A stretch of 64,000 nucleotides of DNA, taken from NCBI RefSeq assembly GCF_900188005.1, contig NZ_FZNR01000034.1:1-64000 (forward strand), read 5' to 3'. A program made the position numbers and the translations under genes. Shown here piece by piece: positions 32,226 to 41,504 of the stretch. Numbering within the stretch: position 1 is the first letter of the stretch; every line of letters begins with the position of its first letter. The notes beneath the pieces were generated by a model, which did not search any database, was not told the origin of the DNA, and worked only from the letters and a program-made list of their open reading frames with translations. Origin of the DNA: Actinoplanes regularis (lineage in GTDB: Bacteria; Actinomycetota; Actinomycetes; Mycobacteriales; Micromonosporaceae).

Positions 32226-33723
32226 CTTCGTCGGAGCCGTGGACCAGGGCACGACCAGCACCCGTTTCATGATCTTCGACCACGGCGGTAACGAGGTGGC
32301 CCGCCACCAGCTCGAACACGAGCAGATCCTGCCACAGGCGGGCTGGGTCGAGCACAACCCGATCGAGATCTGGGAGCGCACCGTCGCGGTGGTGCGTACC
32401 GCGATGCAGAAGGCGAACCTTTCGGCGAGCGACCTGGCCGCGGTCGGCGTCACCAACCAGCGGGAGACCTCGGTGGTGTGGGACCGGCGGACCGGGCGCC
32501 CCTACTACAACGCGATCGTCTGGCAGGACACCCGCACCGACCGGATCGCCGCCGCGCTGGACCGGGACGGCCGGGGCGACGTGATCCGGCGCAAGGCGGG
32601 TCTGCCGCCGGCCACCTACTTCTCCGGCGGCAAGATCCAGTGGATCCTGGAGAACGTCGACGGGGTCCGCGAGGCCGCCGAGCGCGGCGACGCGCTCTTC
32701 GGCAACACGGACAGCTGGCTGCTGTGGAACATCACCCGTGGAAACCACGTGACCGATGTGACAAACGCGAGCCGGACCATGCTGATGAACCTGGAGACCC
32801 TCGACTGGGACGACGAGCTGCTGTCGTTCTTCAACATCCCGCGGCAGATGCTGCCCGAGATCCGGCCCTCGTCCGACCCGAACGGCTACGGCGTCGCGCA
32901 CGTCGACGGGCCGCTCGGCGGGGACGTGCCGCTCACCGGTGACCTCGGCGACCAGCAGGCCGCCACGGTCGGGCAGGTCTGCTTCAACCCGGGCGAGGCC
33001 AAGAACACCTACGGCACCGGCAACTTCATGCTGCTGAACACCGGTACGAACCTGGTGCGCTCGGAGAACGGCCTGCTCACCACGGTCTGTTACAAGTTCG
33101 GCGACGCCGCCCCGGTCTACGCCCTGGAGGGTTCGATCGCGGTCACCGGCTCCGCCGTGCAGTGGCTGCGCGACCAGCTGCACCTGATCAAATCGGCCGA
33201 CGAGAGCGAGTCCCTGGCCGCGCAGGTGCCGGACAACGGCGGTGTCTACTTCGTGCCGGCGTTCTCCGGGCTGTTCGCGCCGTACTGGCGCTCCGACGCC
33301 CGCGGAGCGATCGTCGGACTGTCCCGGTTCAACACCGACGCGCACATCGCCCGGGCCACCCTCGAGTCGATCTGCTACCAGACCCGGGACGTGGTCGACG
33401 CCATGGCCCAGGACTCCGGCGTCACCCTCGACGTGCTCAAGGTCGACGGCGGCATCACCGTCAACAACCTGTGCATGCAGATCCAGGCGGACGTGCTCGG
33501 CGTACCGGTGAGCCGGCCGGTGGTCGCCGAGACCACGGCGCTCGGCGCGGCGTACGCGGCCGGGCTCGCGGTCGGCTACTGGAAGAACACCGACGAGCTG
33601 CGGGAGAACTGGAACGAGTCGCAGCGCTGGCAGCCGAACTGGTCGTCCGAGCAGCGGGAACAGGGCTACGGCCGCTGGAAGAAGGCGGTGCAGCGGACCC
33701 TCGACTGGGTGGACGTGGACTGA
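32218..33723 (+). CDS. glpK: Glycerol kinase, paralogue 2
   Basis: 501 residues from GTG 32218, with GGAGGC six bases upstream, overlapping glpF by eight bases. FGGY fold: AVDQGTTSTRFMIFD phosphate loop, NQRETSVVWDRRTG and WQDTRTD near the glycerol site, GDLGDQQAATVGQ and KVDGGITVNNLCMQ in the second half. This is the canonical operon copy: uptake channel, kinase and dehydrogenase are translationally coupled, giving a pathway from outside glycerol to dihydroxyacetone phosphate. The TGA overlaps the ATG of glpD by one base (TGATG). Confidence 0.92.
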   Translation: MADFVGAVDQGTTSTRFMIFDHGGNEVARHQLEHEQILPQAGWVEHNPIEIWERTVAVVRTAMQKANLSASDLAAVGVTNQRETSVVWDRRTGRPYYNAIVWQDTRTDRIAAALDRDGRGDVIRRKAGLPPATYFSGGKIQWILENVDGVREAAERGDALFGNTDSWLLWNITRGNHVTDVTNASRTMLMNLETLDWDDELLSFFNIPRQMLPEIRPSSDPNGYGVAHVDGPLGGDVPLTGDLGDQQAATVGQVCFNPGEAKNTYGTGNFMLLNTGTNLVRSENGLLTTVCYKFGDAAPVYALEGSIAVTGSAVQWLRDQLHLIKSADESESLAAQVPDNGGVYFVPAFSGLFAPYWRSDARGAIVGLSRFNTDAHIARATLESICYQTRDVVDAMAQDSGVTLDVLKVDGGITVNNLCMQIQADVLGVPVSRPVVAETTALGAAYAAGLAVGYWKNTDELRENWNESQRWQPNWSSEQREQGYGRWKKAVQRTLDWVDVD

Positions 33724-35420
33724 TGCCGGCTCTCTCACCTGAAACCCGGGACGCCGCGCTGACCGCCCTGGCGGGGGCCGAGGTCGACGTGCTGGTGATC
33801 GGTGGGGGAGTGGTCGGGGCGGGTTGCGCCCTCGACGCGGTCACGCGGGGTCTCTCCGTGGGCCTGGTCGAGGCGCGCGACTTCGCCTCGGGCACGTCCA
33901 GCCGGTCCAGCAAGCTGATCCACGGCGGCCTGCGTTACCTGGAGATGCTCGACTTCGGACTGGTCCGGGAGGCGCTGCGGGAGCGGGGCCTGATCCTCTC
34001 CCGGCTGGCCCCGCACCTGGCCCGCCCGGTGCGGTTCCTCTACCCGCTCAAACACCGGGGCTGGGAGCGCGTCTACGCCGGCGCCGGCGTCACCCTCTAC
34101 GACACGATGGCGTGGTCCGGGGCGCTGCCGCGGCACCGGCACCTGACCCGCCGCGGCGCGCTGCGCGCCTGCCCGGCGTTGCGCAAGGAAGCGCTGGTCG
34201 GGGCGTTGCAGTACTACGACGCGCAGCTCGACGACGCGCGGCACACCATGTTCCTGGCGCGGACCGCGACGGCGTACGGCGCCCACGTCGCCAACCGGGT
34301 CGAGGTGACCGGATTCCTGCGCGAGGGCGAGCGGGTCACCGGAGTCCGTGCCCATGACCTGGAGCACGACCGGACGTTCGAGATCCGCGCCCAGCAGGTG
34401 ATCAACGCGACCGGGGTGTGGACCGACGACACCCAGTCCCTGGTCGGCGAGCGCGGGCAGTTCCACGTCCGCGCCTCCAAGGGCATCCACCTGGTCGTAC
34501 CCCGGGACCGGGTGCAATCATCGACCGGGCTGATCCTGCGGACCGCGACCAGTGTGCTCTTCGTGATCCCGTGGGGCCGGCACTGGATCGTGGGCACCAC
34601 CGACACCGACTGGGCACTGGACAAGGCGCACCCGGCGGCGTCCGCCAAGGACATCGACTACCTGCTCGGAGAGGTCAACAAGGTGCTCTCCCGGCCGCTG
34701 GAGCGGGCCGACGTGCAGGGCGTCTACGCCGGGCTGCGGCCGCTGCTCTCCGGTGAGTCGGAGTCCACGTCCAAGCTGTCCCGCGAGCACATGGTCGGCA
34801 GCCCGGTCCCGGGACTGGTCGTGGTCGCCGGCGGCAAGTACACGACGTACCGGGTGATGGCCAAGGACGCGGTGGACGCCTGCGTCTTCAACCTGAACCG
34901 GTCGGTGGCCCGCTGCTGCACCGACCGGGTGCCGCTGATCGGCGCGGACGGCTTTCCGGCACTGTGGAACCGGCGCGGCCTGATCGCCGCGGAGTCCGGC
35001 CTGCACGTCGCCCGGGTCGAGCACCTGCTCGGCCGTTACGGCTCGCTGATCACCGAGCTGCTGGACCTGATCGCGGACGATCCGTCGCTCGGGCGGCCGC
35101 TGGAGGGCGCGGACGACTACCTCCGCGCCGAGGTCGTCTACGCGGCCGGCGCGGAGGGCGCCCGGCACCTCGTCGACGTCCTCACCCGGCGTACCCGGAT
35201 CTCGATCGAGACGTTCGACCGCGGCACGGTCTGCGCACCGGAGGTCGCCGAGCTGATGGCCCGCGTGCTGGGCTGGACCCCGTCGCAGCGGGACAGCGAG
35301 GTGGAGAACTACCGGCTCCGCGTCGAGGCGGAGCGGGCCTCCCAGGAACAACAGGACGACGAGACCGCCGACGCGGCCCGCCTCGGGGCGCCGGAGGTCG
35401 TTCCCTTGCGGATCTCCTGA
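33723..35420 (+). CDS. glpD: Aerobic glycerol-3-phosphate dehydrogenase
   Basis: 565 residues. The N-terminal FAD-binding motif is VLVIGGGVVGAGCALDAVTRGLSVGLVEARDFASGTSSRSSKLIHGGLRYLE (about 21-72), including the GTSSRSSK/GGLRYL block diagnostic of GlpD. The C-terminal all-helical domain includes RYGSLITELLDLI and AELMARVLGW. The enzyme is membrane-associated and passes electrons from glycerol 3-phosphate to the quinone pool, yielding dihydroxyacetone phosphate. It is last in the glpF-glpK-glpD operon. The tail after residue 540 is Glu/Gln-rich. An IS630 remnant begins about 160 bp downstream. Confidence 0.92.
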   Translation: MPALSPETRDAALTALAGAEVDVLVIGGGVVGAGCALDAVTRGLSVGLVEARDFASGTSSRSSKLIHGGLRYLEMLDFGLVREALRERGLILSRLAPHLARPVRFLYPLKHRGWERVYAGAGVTLYDTMAWSGALPRHRHLTRRGALRACPALRKEALVGALQYYDAQLDDARHTMFLARTATAYGAHVANRVEVTGFLREGERVTGVRAHDLEHDRTFEIRAQQVINATGVWTDDTQSLVGERGQFHVRASKGIHLVVPRDRVQSSTGLILRTATSVLFVIPWGRHWIVGTTDTDWALDKAHPAASAKDIDYLLGEVNKVLSRPLERADVQGVYAGLRPLLSGESESTSKLSREHMVGSPVPGLVVVAGGKYTTYRVMAKDAVDACVFNLNRSVARCCTDRVPLIGADGFPALWNRRGLIAAESGLHVARVEHLLGRYGSLITELLDLIADDPSLGRPLEGADDYLRAEVVYAAGAEGARHLVDVLTRRTRISIETFDRGTVCAPEVAELMARVLGWTPSQRDSEVENYRLRVEAERASQEQQDDETADAARLGAPEVVPLRIS

Positions 35421-35579
35421 AAACCCATTTCCGGGTACGACCTACGTGTCCCGTTCCCAGGCCCCGCGGCCGAGCCCCGTGTCGTCCTCGCGCGAGGTGG
35501 CTGCCCGCTCCCGGCCACCACGCGCCCCCGGCGATCCCGGTCGGGCGGGCTCATGACAACGGACGTTACAAAGGTTGCA

Positions 35580-35901
35580 AGGCTGACCCACCAACGGCTG
35601 CAGGCTCCGATCGTGCTGATCTGGGACAACCTCAACACCCACGTCAGCCGCCGCATGCACGCCCTGATCGCCGCCCGGTCCTGGCTCGCCGTGATCCGGC
35701 TACCGTCCTACGCTCCCGGCCTCAATCCCGCCGAAGGCGTCTGGCGCTGGATGAACGCGGCCTGACCAACATCGCCACCCACGGCGTCGACCACTCGCCG
35801 ACCTGGTCAGACAACGACTACGCGCCTGCCAGCAACAGACCGATCTCCTCGCCGGGTTCTTCGCCAACACCGGCATGACCCTCGAGCCCGAACTGCCATG
35901 A
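35580..35901 (+). pseudogene. IS630-family transposase remnant
   Basis: The C-terminal third of a DDE transposase is recognisable from about 35580: LIWDNLNTH (second catalytic Asp), SYAPGLNPAEGVWRWM (with the catalytic Glu). The frame then breaks. After 35755 the homology continues in another frame (RGLTNIATHGVDH), and after about 35798 in a third (LADLVRQRLRACQQ ... LLAGFFANTGMTLEPELP) ending at TGA 35901. At least two indels, and loss of the N-terminal two-thirds with the first catalytic Asp, mean it cannot be active. No terminal repeats were found. Confidence 0.8.
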
Positions 35902-37155
35902 CAACCGAACGTCAGTCCTTCAACCTCTGTACCTGCACCTTCCGGATCAGAATCAGCTCGCTTCGGTCAGTGACCTCCTGGATCACCAGCGGCGACCGAA
36001 TCGAGAATTCCCTGCTCAGCAGCGTATCGGAGGCACTCTCGCCAGCATGATTAGCGCTAATCATTTTCCGACACCATCGGGAGTGAGGTTCGTTCATTTT
36101 GTTTGAAACTCTCGAACAGATGGTTAACTTGTCGGCGCCCGCTTCTCGACATCCGCATCGGACGATATGCTTGCCGCGGCATCGTTCAGGTGGGCGTGCG
36201 GTGCCACTTTGTTCCTGGGGGGGAATGATGTTGGCACGGGATAAAGTGCCGCCCATGTACCATTTGCCAGACTGCTCCTGAGCTGTGAGTTGGCTGTGAG
36301 CCGGCTGTGTCGCTGACGCCGTGGCAGGCGTCGGTGCTCGGCGTTGAGACCGGCACGCTTTCGCGGGAGTGTCGGCAGGGGTAAGGCGACCTCGGCAATC
36401 GCTGGGCGCGTCGGCCTACCTTGCCGATGATCAGCCACGGATCCATTCGCAGAGAATGGGCATTTGCGGTCATAAATCACCGGCTGGTGATTTGCGAATC
36501 GCGTTCCGCGTGCTCGCCGGCTGGGCGTTGTGTGGGTCTGGTATACACGGTTCTGGCGTTTTCTGGCGCTCCGTCGTGGATCCGTACCCGAAAATGACGC
36601 CGCGGGAGCCGGCGTGGTGGGCGAGGTTCGAAATGGTGGCGACAAATAGCCGACAAACGATTGCTGTACGAGGGGTCGTGCCGCGGTTTCCGGCCGGCTC
36701 CACGGGAAGGTGTTCCTTGTAGTCCGGAAGTCGTCTGACCAGCTGAATCTCAAGGTATTTGTCCATTTTTGCGAATTTGTATTGTGTTTTCTTTCATAGC
36801 GAACACCGTTGCTCATATCGAAGCCCTCTGATAGAAATTGTTGCGTCCAGTTCGGGGGAGTCGAGGGATCCGAATCTGCCGATAAATAGAGCTGATCCAA
36901 TTTTTATGGAGCAGAGCCGCCGTGGCCCCCGTGCTCGTTGTCGACGCTGTCGAAGTTTCCGCGCTTCGCGCGGAGACGCGGGCGTAATGGGGATTCCGGA
37001 CGCTCCTGGCAGGTGGATGTGGTCCCTCGGGTCGGTGGCCGAGCCGCTCGAGCAATAGGGACGGGATCTACTTGACAACTCAATGGATCGCTGTGAGTTC
37101 ATCGGGCCGAACGGTCTATTGGGCACAGGTCGGATCGGTTACTTCGGGGGAATAG
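35902..37155. other. AT-richer gene-poor gap before the biosynthetic cluster
   Basis: About 1.25 kb with clearly lower G/C than either side. Several short open frames on both strands lack codon bias, ribosome-binding sites or recognisable motifs; I do not support any as a gene. A -35-like TTGACA lies at 37072-37077, 79 bases before the SARP start, with no convincing -10. The end of the gap should contain the SARP promoter. Confidence 0.5.
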
Positions 37156-39144
37156 ATGCGATTTCGTATGTTGGGGCCGCTGGAAGTCCAGGACGGGGAC
37201 CAGGTCATCCCGTTGGGTGGCACCAAACAGCGTGCGGCGCTCGGCCTGTTCCTGCTCTGTGCCAACAAGGTGGTGGCCACGAGCAAGCTGCTCGACGCCC
37301 TGTGGCCGAACGACGACGCGCCGGCGTCAGCGCGGAAGATCCTCCAGAACGCGGTCTGCGGTCTGCGCAACGCTCTCGCACGCAACGACCGGACCGCGGG
37401 GGAGGCGATGCTCATCACCCAGCCACCCGGCTACCTGCTGGTGGTCGACCCGGAGGAGGTCGACCTCTTCGTCTTCTACCGGCTGGTCAAGGACGGACGC
37501 GCCGACCTGAGCCAGGGCCGTCCGGAACGCGCGGTCGCCACGCTGCGTCAGGCCCTGGACATGTGGCGCGGGCCGGTGCTCGGCGACCTGGTGGAGATCG
37601 GGATCGCCTGGCCCGAGCTGGCGACCGTGGAGAACGCCCGGCTCGATGTCATGGAGGACTACTTCGAAGCCGCGATGGCGTGCGGCCGGCAGGACGAGAT
37701 CCTGCGCGAGCTCGAGACCATGGTGGAGAGTCAGCCGCTCCGGGAGCGGGCGTGCCGGCAGCTGATGCTCGCGCTGTACCGCAACGGCCGGCACGTCGAG
37801 GCGCTCGACGTCTACGCCCGGATGCGTACCGCACTGGTGGACGAGCTCGGACTGGACCCGGGCCGGGACCTGCGTCTCCTCCAGCAGGCCATCCTGAACC
37901 ACGACCCCGTGCTGGCGGGCGCGCCGGTCGTTCCCGAGGCCCCGCCGCCGGCCCGGCCACCGATACAGCAGGGCACTGCCGTGCGGAACACGGTGAGCGT
38001 GCTGCTGGTGCGCGGGCAGACGGATTCCGAGGCCGCGGCCGACCAGATCGACGCGCTCCTGGACGAGACCAGCGGGCTGATCCACAAGACCGTGCGCTCC
38101 TTCGACGGCGTACCGACGGTCTCGCTCGGCTCGATGTCGATGGCGGTCTTCGAGGTGGGCGAGGAGGGGGACGGTCCGGCCCGCGCGGTGCGGGCCGGTC
38201 TGGAGATCCGGCGGCAGCTGGACGCCGGCAACCTGATGACCCAGATCGCGGTGGCGACGGGAAAGGCCTTGGTCCGCAGCGATCCGGAGACGAACGGCTG
38301 GCTGACGGTCCGCGGCTCCGCGGTGGACAAGTGCCAGGATCTGCTCACGGCGGCGGCCGAGGGCGAACTGCTCGTCTGCTCCGACACCCGCCGGGAGTCC
38401 GAGTCGAACTTCACCTTCCGCCGCAGGTCGGACGACGCGATGGGCTGGCTGGTCAACGGCATGGCCGAGGAGCTCCTGTCCAGCCACGCCGTGCCGCTGG
38501 TGGACCGCGAGAGCGAGCTCGCGCTGCTGAACGGTCTGCTGGACCGGACCGGATACCGGCAGCGGCCGCACTTCGTCACCGTCCTGGGGGAGCCGAGGAT
38601 CGGTAAGTCGCGGTTCCTGATGGAGTTCGAGCGCCGGATTGCGAGCCGGCCGCAGATCATGGAGTACCTGGTGAGCCGCAGCCCGGCCGGCGGGCTCGTC
38701 GTGCAGGGCGCGTCCGGCTCCGCGCCGCGGCGGGAGAAGGTCTCGGCCCGGCTCCGGGAACTCTTCGACGAGGCGAGCCGGAAGCAGGACGAGGCGGGGC
38801 GGATGCAGCGGCTCTGGAAGGAGTTCCTCGCCGACACCCCGCTGGAGCGGCCGTTGATCATGATCGTCGACGACCTGCACCGGATGCCGGATCCGCTCCT
38901 CGACTTCTTCGAGACGCTCGCCTGCTTCTCCGGGAACGTCCCACTGCTCGTCGTCGGAGCGGCCCGTCCCGAGCTCCTGCGACGAAGACCCGATTGGAGC
39001 GGGGGCAGCCCGCACTGCACCACGATCACGCTGGACCCGCTGTCGGACGCCGCGCTGGACCAGTTACTGGAGTTGCTCCACGGCAAATTACCCAGCGATG
39101 ACCCCGCGCTTAACCGCCGCAGTTTCCGCGCAATGACCGGCTGA
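37156..39144 (+). CDS. SARP-family pathway activator with cyclase-like and AAA segments; two TTA codons
   Basis: 662 residues; GGGGGAA precedes ATG 37156. The OmpR-type winged helix (MRFRMLGPLEVQDGDQ ... LLDALWPNDD) and bacterial transcriptional activation domain (residues about 95-245, ending ELGLDPGRDLRLLQQAIL) define a SARP. Residues about 275-420 resemble a degenerate nucleotide-cyclase-like domain (SVLLVRGQ, RAVRAGLEIRRQL, IAVATGKALV). An AAA/NTPase segment follows with Walker A GEPRIGKS and Walker B LIMIVDDLH. It stops soon after, without the TPR tail of larger AfsR-type proteins. Codons 637 and 645 are TTA, and codon bias collapses over the last 27 codons. It likely activates the downstream cluster. 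Confidence 0.85.
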   Translation: MRFRMLGPLEVQDGDQVIPLGGTKQRAALGLFLLCANKVVATSKLLDALWPNDDAPASARKILQNAVCGLRNALARNDRTAGEAMLITQPPGYLLVVDPEEVDLFVFYRLVKDGRADLSQGRPERAVATLRQALDMWRGPVLGDLVEIGIAWPELATVENARLDVMEDYFEAAMACGRQDEILRELETMVESQPLRERACRQLMLALYRNGRHVEALDVYARMRTALVDELGLDPGRDLRLLQQAILNHDPVLAGAPVVPEAPPPARPPIQQGTAVRNTVSVLLVRGQTDSEAAADQIDALLDETSGLIHKTVRSFDGVPTVSLGSMSMAVFEVGEEGDGPARAVRAGLEIRRQLDAGNLMTQIAVATGKALVRSDPETNGWLTVRGSAVDKCQDLLTAAAEGELLVCSDTRRESESNFTFRRRSDDAMGWLVNGMAEELLSSHAVPLVDRESELALLNGLLDRTGYRQRPHFVTVLGEPRIGKSRFLMEFERRIASRPQIMEYLVSRSPAGGLVVQGASGSAPRREKVSARLRELFDEASRKQDEAGRMQRLWKEFLADTPLERPLIMIVDDLHRMPDPLLDFFETLACFSGNVPLLVVGAARPELLRRRPDWSGGSPHCTTITLDPLSDAALDQLLELLHGKLPSDDPALNRRSFRAMTG

Positions 39145-39322
39145 TTATACGCCTGTCGTTACTTTCGTCTGGCAGAACCGCGGCATCCGACCGAAGCGTC
39201 GCGGAATCTGTGACGAGCAGAAACTGAACCTTTTCAACCTGGCCACGGCCTGCTGCGCCGACGCCGGTCAACGGTCCGGAGACAGGTTGGAAAAGGCTCC
39301 CTGTGCGCTGAGGAGAGATGCG

Positions 39323-40639
39323 ATGAGCAGCCGTAGGGCTACAAGCGCTGTTGTGCTTGGCGGAGGAATAGCGGGATTGTTCGCGACCCGTGTGCTGGCC
39401 GATCAATTCGACAAGGTCACACTTGTCGACCGGGACCACCTGACCGGCCCGAATCTGCTGCGGCGTGGTCTGCCGCAGGGGCACCATCTGCACGGCCTGC
39501 TCTCGCGGGGCCAGCAGATCACCGAGGAGCATTTCCCCGGTATCACCGACCAGATGGTCGCGGACGGCTCGGCGGTCGGTGACGCGTCCAACGACGTGCG
39601 GTGGATCATCAACGGCAAACGGCTGGTGCAGACGGAATCCGGGCTGGTCTGCCTGACCGCGTCGCGTCCGTTCTTCGAGTCGCACATCCGCGACCGCGTC
39701 CTGGCGCTGCCGAATGTCGTGCTGTCCGAGCTGACCGACATCAGCCGGCTCGAGGTCAGCGAGGACGGCAAGCGGGTCGGCGGCGTCTGGGTCTTCCCGG
39801 AGGGCAAGCACGAGACCCTGCTGCCCGCGGATCTCGTCGTCGACGCCTCCGGCCGCGGGTCACGCGCTCCGGTGTGGCGCGAGGACCTCGGCTACGGGCG
39901 GGTCCAGGAGGAGAAGCACAAGATCGGGATGGGCTACGCCACCCGGTACTACCGCATCCCGGACGAGGCGTTCGAGGGCAACATCTCGGTCAACACGGTC
40001 GCCTCTCCCAGCGTTCCGCGCGGATGCATCTGCCAGAAGATCGACGGTGGCCGGGCCATCGTGACGGCCTACGGCATTCTGGGCGATCACCCGCCCACCG
40101 ATCCGGTGGGTTACCTGGACTTCATCAAGTCCCTCGCCGCCCCCGACATCTACGAGATCCTGCAGACCGCGGAGCCGATCAACGATCCGGTCGCGTACAA
40201 GTTCCCCACCAACCAGCGCCGGCACTACGAGCTGATGCCCGACTTCCCGACCGGATTCCTGGTGATCGGTGACGCGGTGGCCAGCTTCAACCCCAGTTAC
40301 GCGCAGGGCATGACGGTGTCCGCGCTGGACTCCATCGTGCTGCGCAAGCACGTCGCCGGTGGTGGCCCAGTCGATCCGCTCGCCTTCTTCAAGGATCTTG
40401 CGACGGATGCGATCGACGGGTGCTGGGACATGGCCGTCAGTTCGGACCTCAACTTCCCCGGCGTGGAGGGGGAGCGGACCCCGGAGATCATCGAGACGCA
40501 CGAGTTCATCTCGAAGACCCAGGACGCCGCCGCCCGCGACGCCGAGGTCTCCCGCGCCTTCCAGCGCGTGATCGGTCTCGCCGACCACTACACCGTGCTG
40601 CACGAGCCGCACCTCGAAGCGAAGATCCTGGGGGGCTGA
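39323..40639 (+). CDS. FAD-dependent monooxygenase/dehydrogenase (geranylgeranyl-reductase/tryptophan-halogenase-like fold)
   Basis: 438 residues from ATG 39323 (AGGAGAG upstream). The FAD motif is AVVLGGGIAGLFATRVLADQFDKVTLVDRD (8-37). LVVDASGRGSRAP is the middle motif, and GFLVIGDAVASFNPSYAQGMTVSALDS is the GD motif region. The QGHHLHGLLSRG block near residue 55 is typical of a group of actinomycete flavoproteins in natural-product clusters that hydroxylate or epoxidise. It is first of a five-gene run (gap of four bases to the next gene). The two-component reductase partner, if needed, is not adjacent. An epoxidase followed by the Asp-type hydrolase would be a logical pair (inference). Confidence 0.82.
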   Translation: MSSRRATSAVVLGGGIAGLFATRVLADQFDKVTLVDRDHLTGPNLLRRGLPQGHHLHGLLSRGQQITEEHFPGITDQMVADGSAVGDASNDVRWIINGKRLVQTESGLVCLTASRPFFESHIRDRVLALPNVVLSELTDISRLEVSEDGKRVGGVWVFPEGKHETLLPADLVVDASGRGSRAPVWREDLGYGRVQEEKHKIGMGYATRYYRIPDEAFEGNISVNTVASPSVPRGCICQKIDGGRAIVTAYGILGDHPPTDPVGYLDFIKSLAAPDIYEILQTAEPINDPVAYKFPTNQRRHYELMPDFPTGFLVIGDAVASFNPSYAQGMTVSALDSIVLRKHVAGGGPVDPLAFFKDLATDAIDGCWDMAVSSDLNFPGVEGERTPEIIETHEFISKTQDAAARDAEVSRAFQRVIGLADHYTVLHEPHLEAKILGG

Positions 40640-40643
40640 GACG

Positions 40644-41504
40644 ATGACCCTTCACCGAATCCCTCTCGGCGGCCTCACCTTCGACGTGGACGTCGACGGC
40701 CCGGCGGACGGCGCCCCCGTCCTGCTCCTGCACGGTTTCCCGCACAGCCGCCAGTCCTGGGTGGACGTCGCGCCGATCCTGCACGACGCCGGCCTGCGCA
40801 CGATCGCTCCCGACCAGCGCGGGTACTCCGACGGCGCGCGGCCGGCGAACGTCGCCGACTACGCGCTGCCGCTGCTGGCGGGCGACGCGCTCGGCGTCCT
40901 GGACGCGCTCGGCATCGAGTCCGCGCACGTCGTGGGGCACGACTGGGGCGCGGCAGTCGCCTGGTACCTGGGCGCCCGGCACAAGGACCGGGTGCGCAGC
41001 CTCGTCGCACTGGCGATCCCGCACCTGGACGCGTACCAGCACGCCTTCCGCGTCGACGAGGAGCAGCAGCACGGCTCCCAGTACGTCGAGATGCTCATGT
41101 CCAGTGGCTCGGCCCAGGCGTTCCTGGCCGACGACGCGGCGCAGCTGTGGGCCTGGTTCGCGCAGGCGGGCGAGGGCGTCCTCACGCACGAGCAGGTGGA
41201 GCGGTACGTCCACAAGCACTCGCAACCCGGCGTCCTGGACGCGGCGCTCAACTGGTACCGGGCGAACAACCTGCTCGGCGAGCCGTTCGAATTCGGCGCC
41301 GTGTCGGTGCCGACCACGTTCGTCTGGAGCCCCTCCGACACCGCGGTCAGCAAGCTCTCGGTGGAGAAGACCGTGGAGTACGTGACCGGCCCGTACCGCC
41401 TGATCACGCTGCCCGAGACGTCGCACTGGCAGCCACAGCAAGCACCGCGGGCGGTCGCCGAGGAGATCGTGCGGCTCGCCGCGGAGCAGGGAGACGCGCT
41501 ATGA
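40644..41504 (+). CDS. Alpha/beta hydrolase of the epoxide hydrolase/haloalkane dehalogenase type
   Basis: 286 residues. The oxyanion motif is HGFP (30-33). The nucleophile elbow GHDWGAA has Asp (D100) rather than Ser. The catalytic His is in ETSHWQPQQAP near residue 265. A DQRGYSDG block is also present. An Asp nucleophile with HGFP is characteristic of soluble epoxide hydrolases and fluoroacetate/haloalkane dehalogenases, which form an ester intermediate. In a polyketide cluster, epoxide opening is the likelier role. The stop overlaps the next ATG (ATGA), so it is coupled to the aminotransferase. Confidence 0.85.
   Translation: MTLHRIPLGGLTFDVDVDGPADGAPVLLLHGFPHSRQSWVDVAPILHDAGLRTIAPDQRGYSDGARPANVADYALPLLAGDALGVLDALGIESAHVVGHDWGAAVAWYLGARHKDRVRSLVALAIPHLDAYQHAFRVDEEQQHGSQYVEMLMSSGSAQAFLADDAAQLWAWFAQAGEGVLTHEQVERYVHKHSQPGVLDAALNWYRANNLLGEPFEFGAVSVPTTFVWSPSDTAVSKLSVEKTVEYVTGPYRLITLPETSHWQPQQAPRAVAEEIVRLAAEQGDAL

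Noticed and set aside
32026..33738. 570-codon minus-strand frame opposite glycerol kinase 2
   Set aside because: Antisense shadow; the plus strand encodes a complete FGGY kinase.
36124..36900. 258-codon minus-strand frame in the AT-richer gap
   Set aside because: No codon bias, no ribosome-binding site, Arg/Ser/Pro-rich translation without domains.
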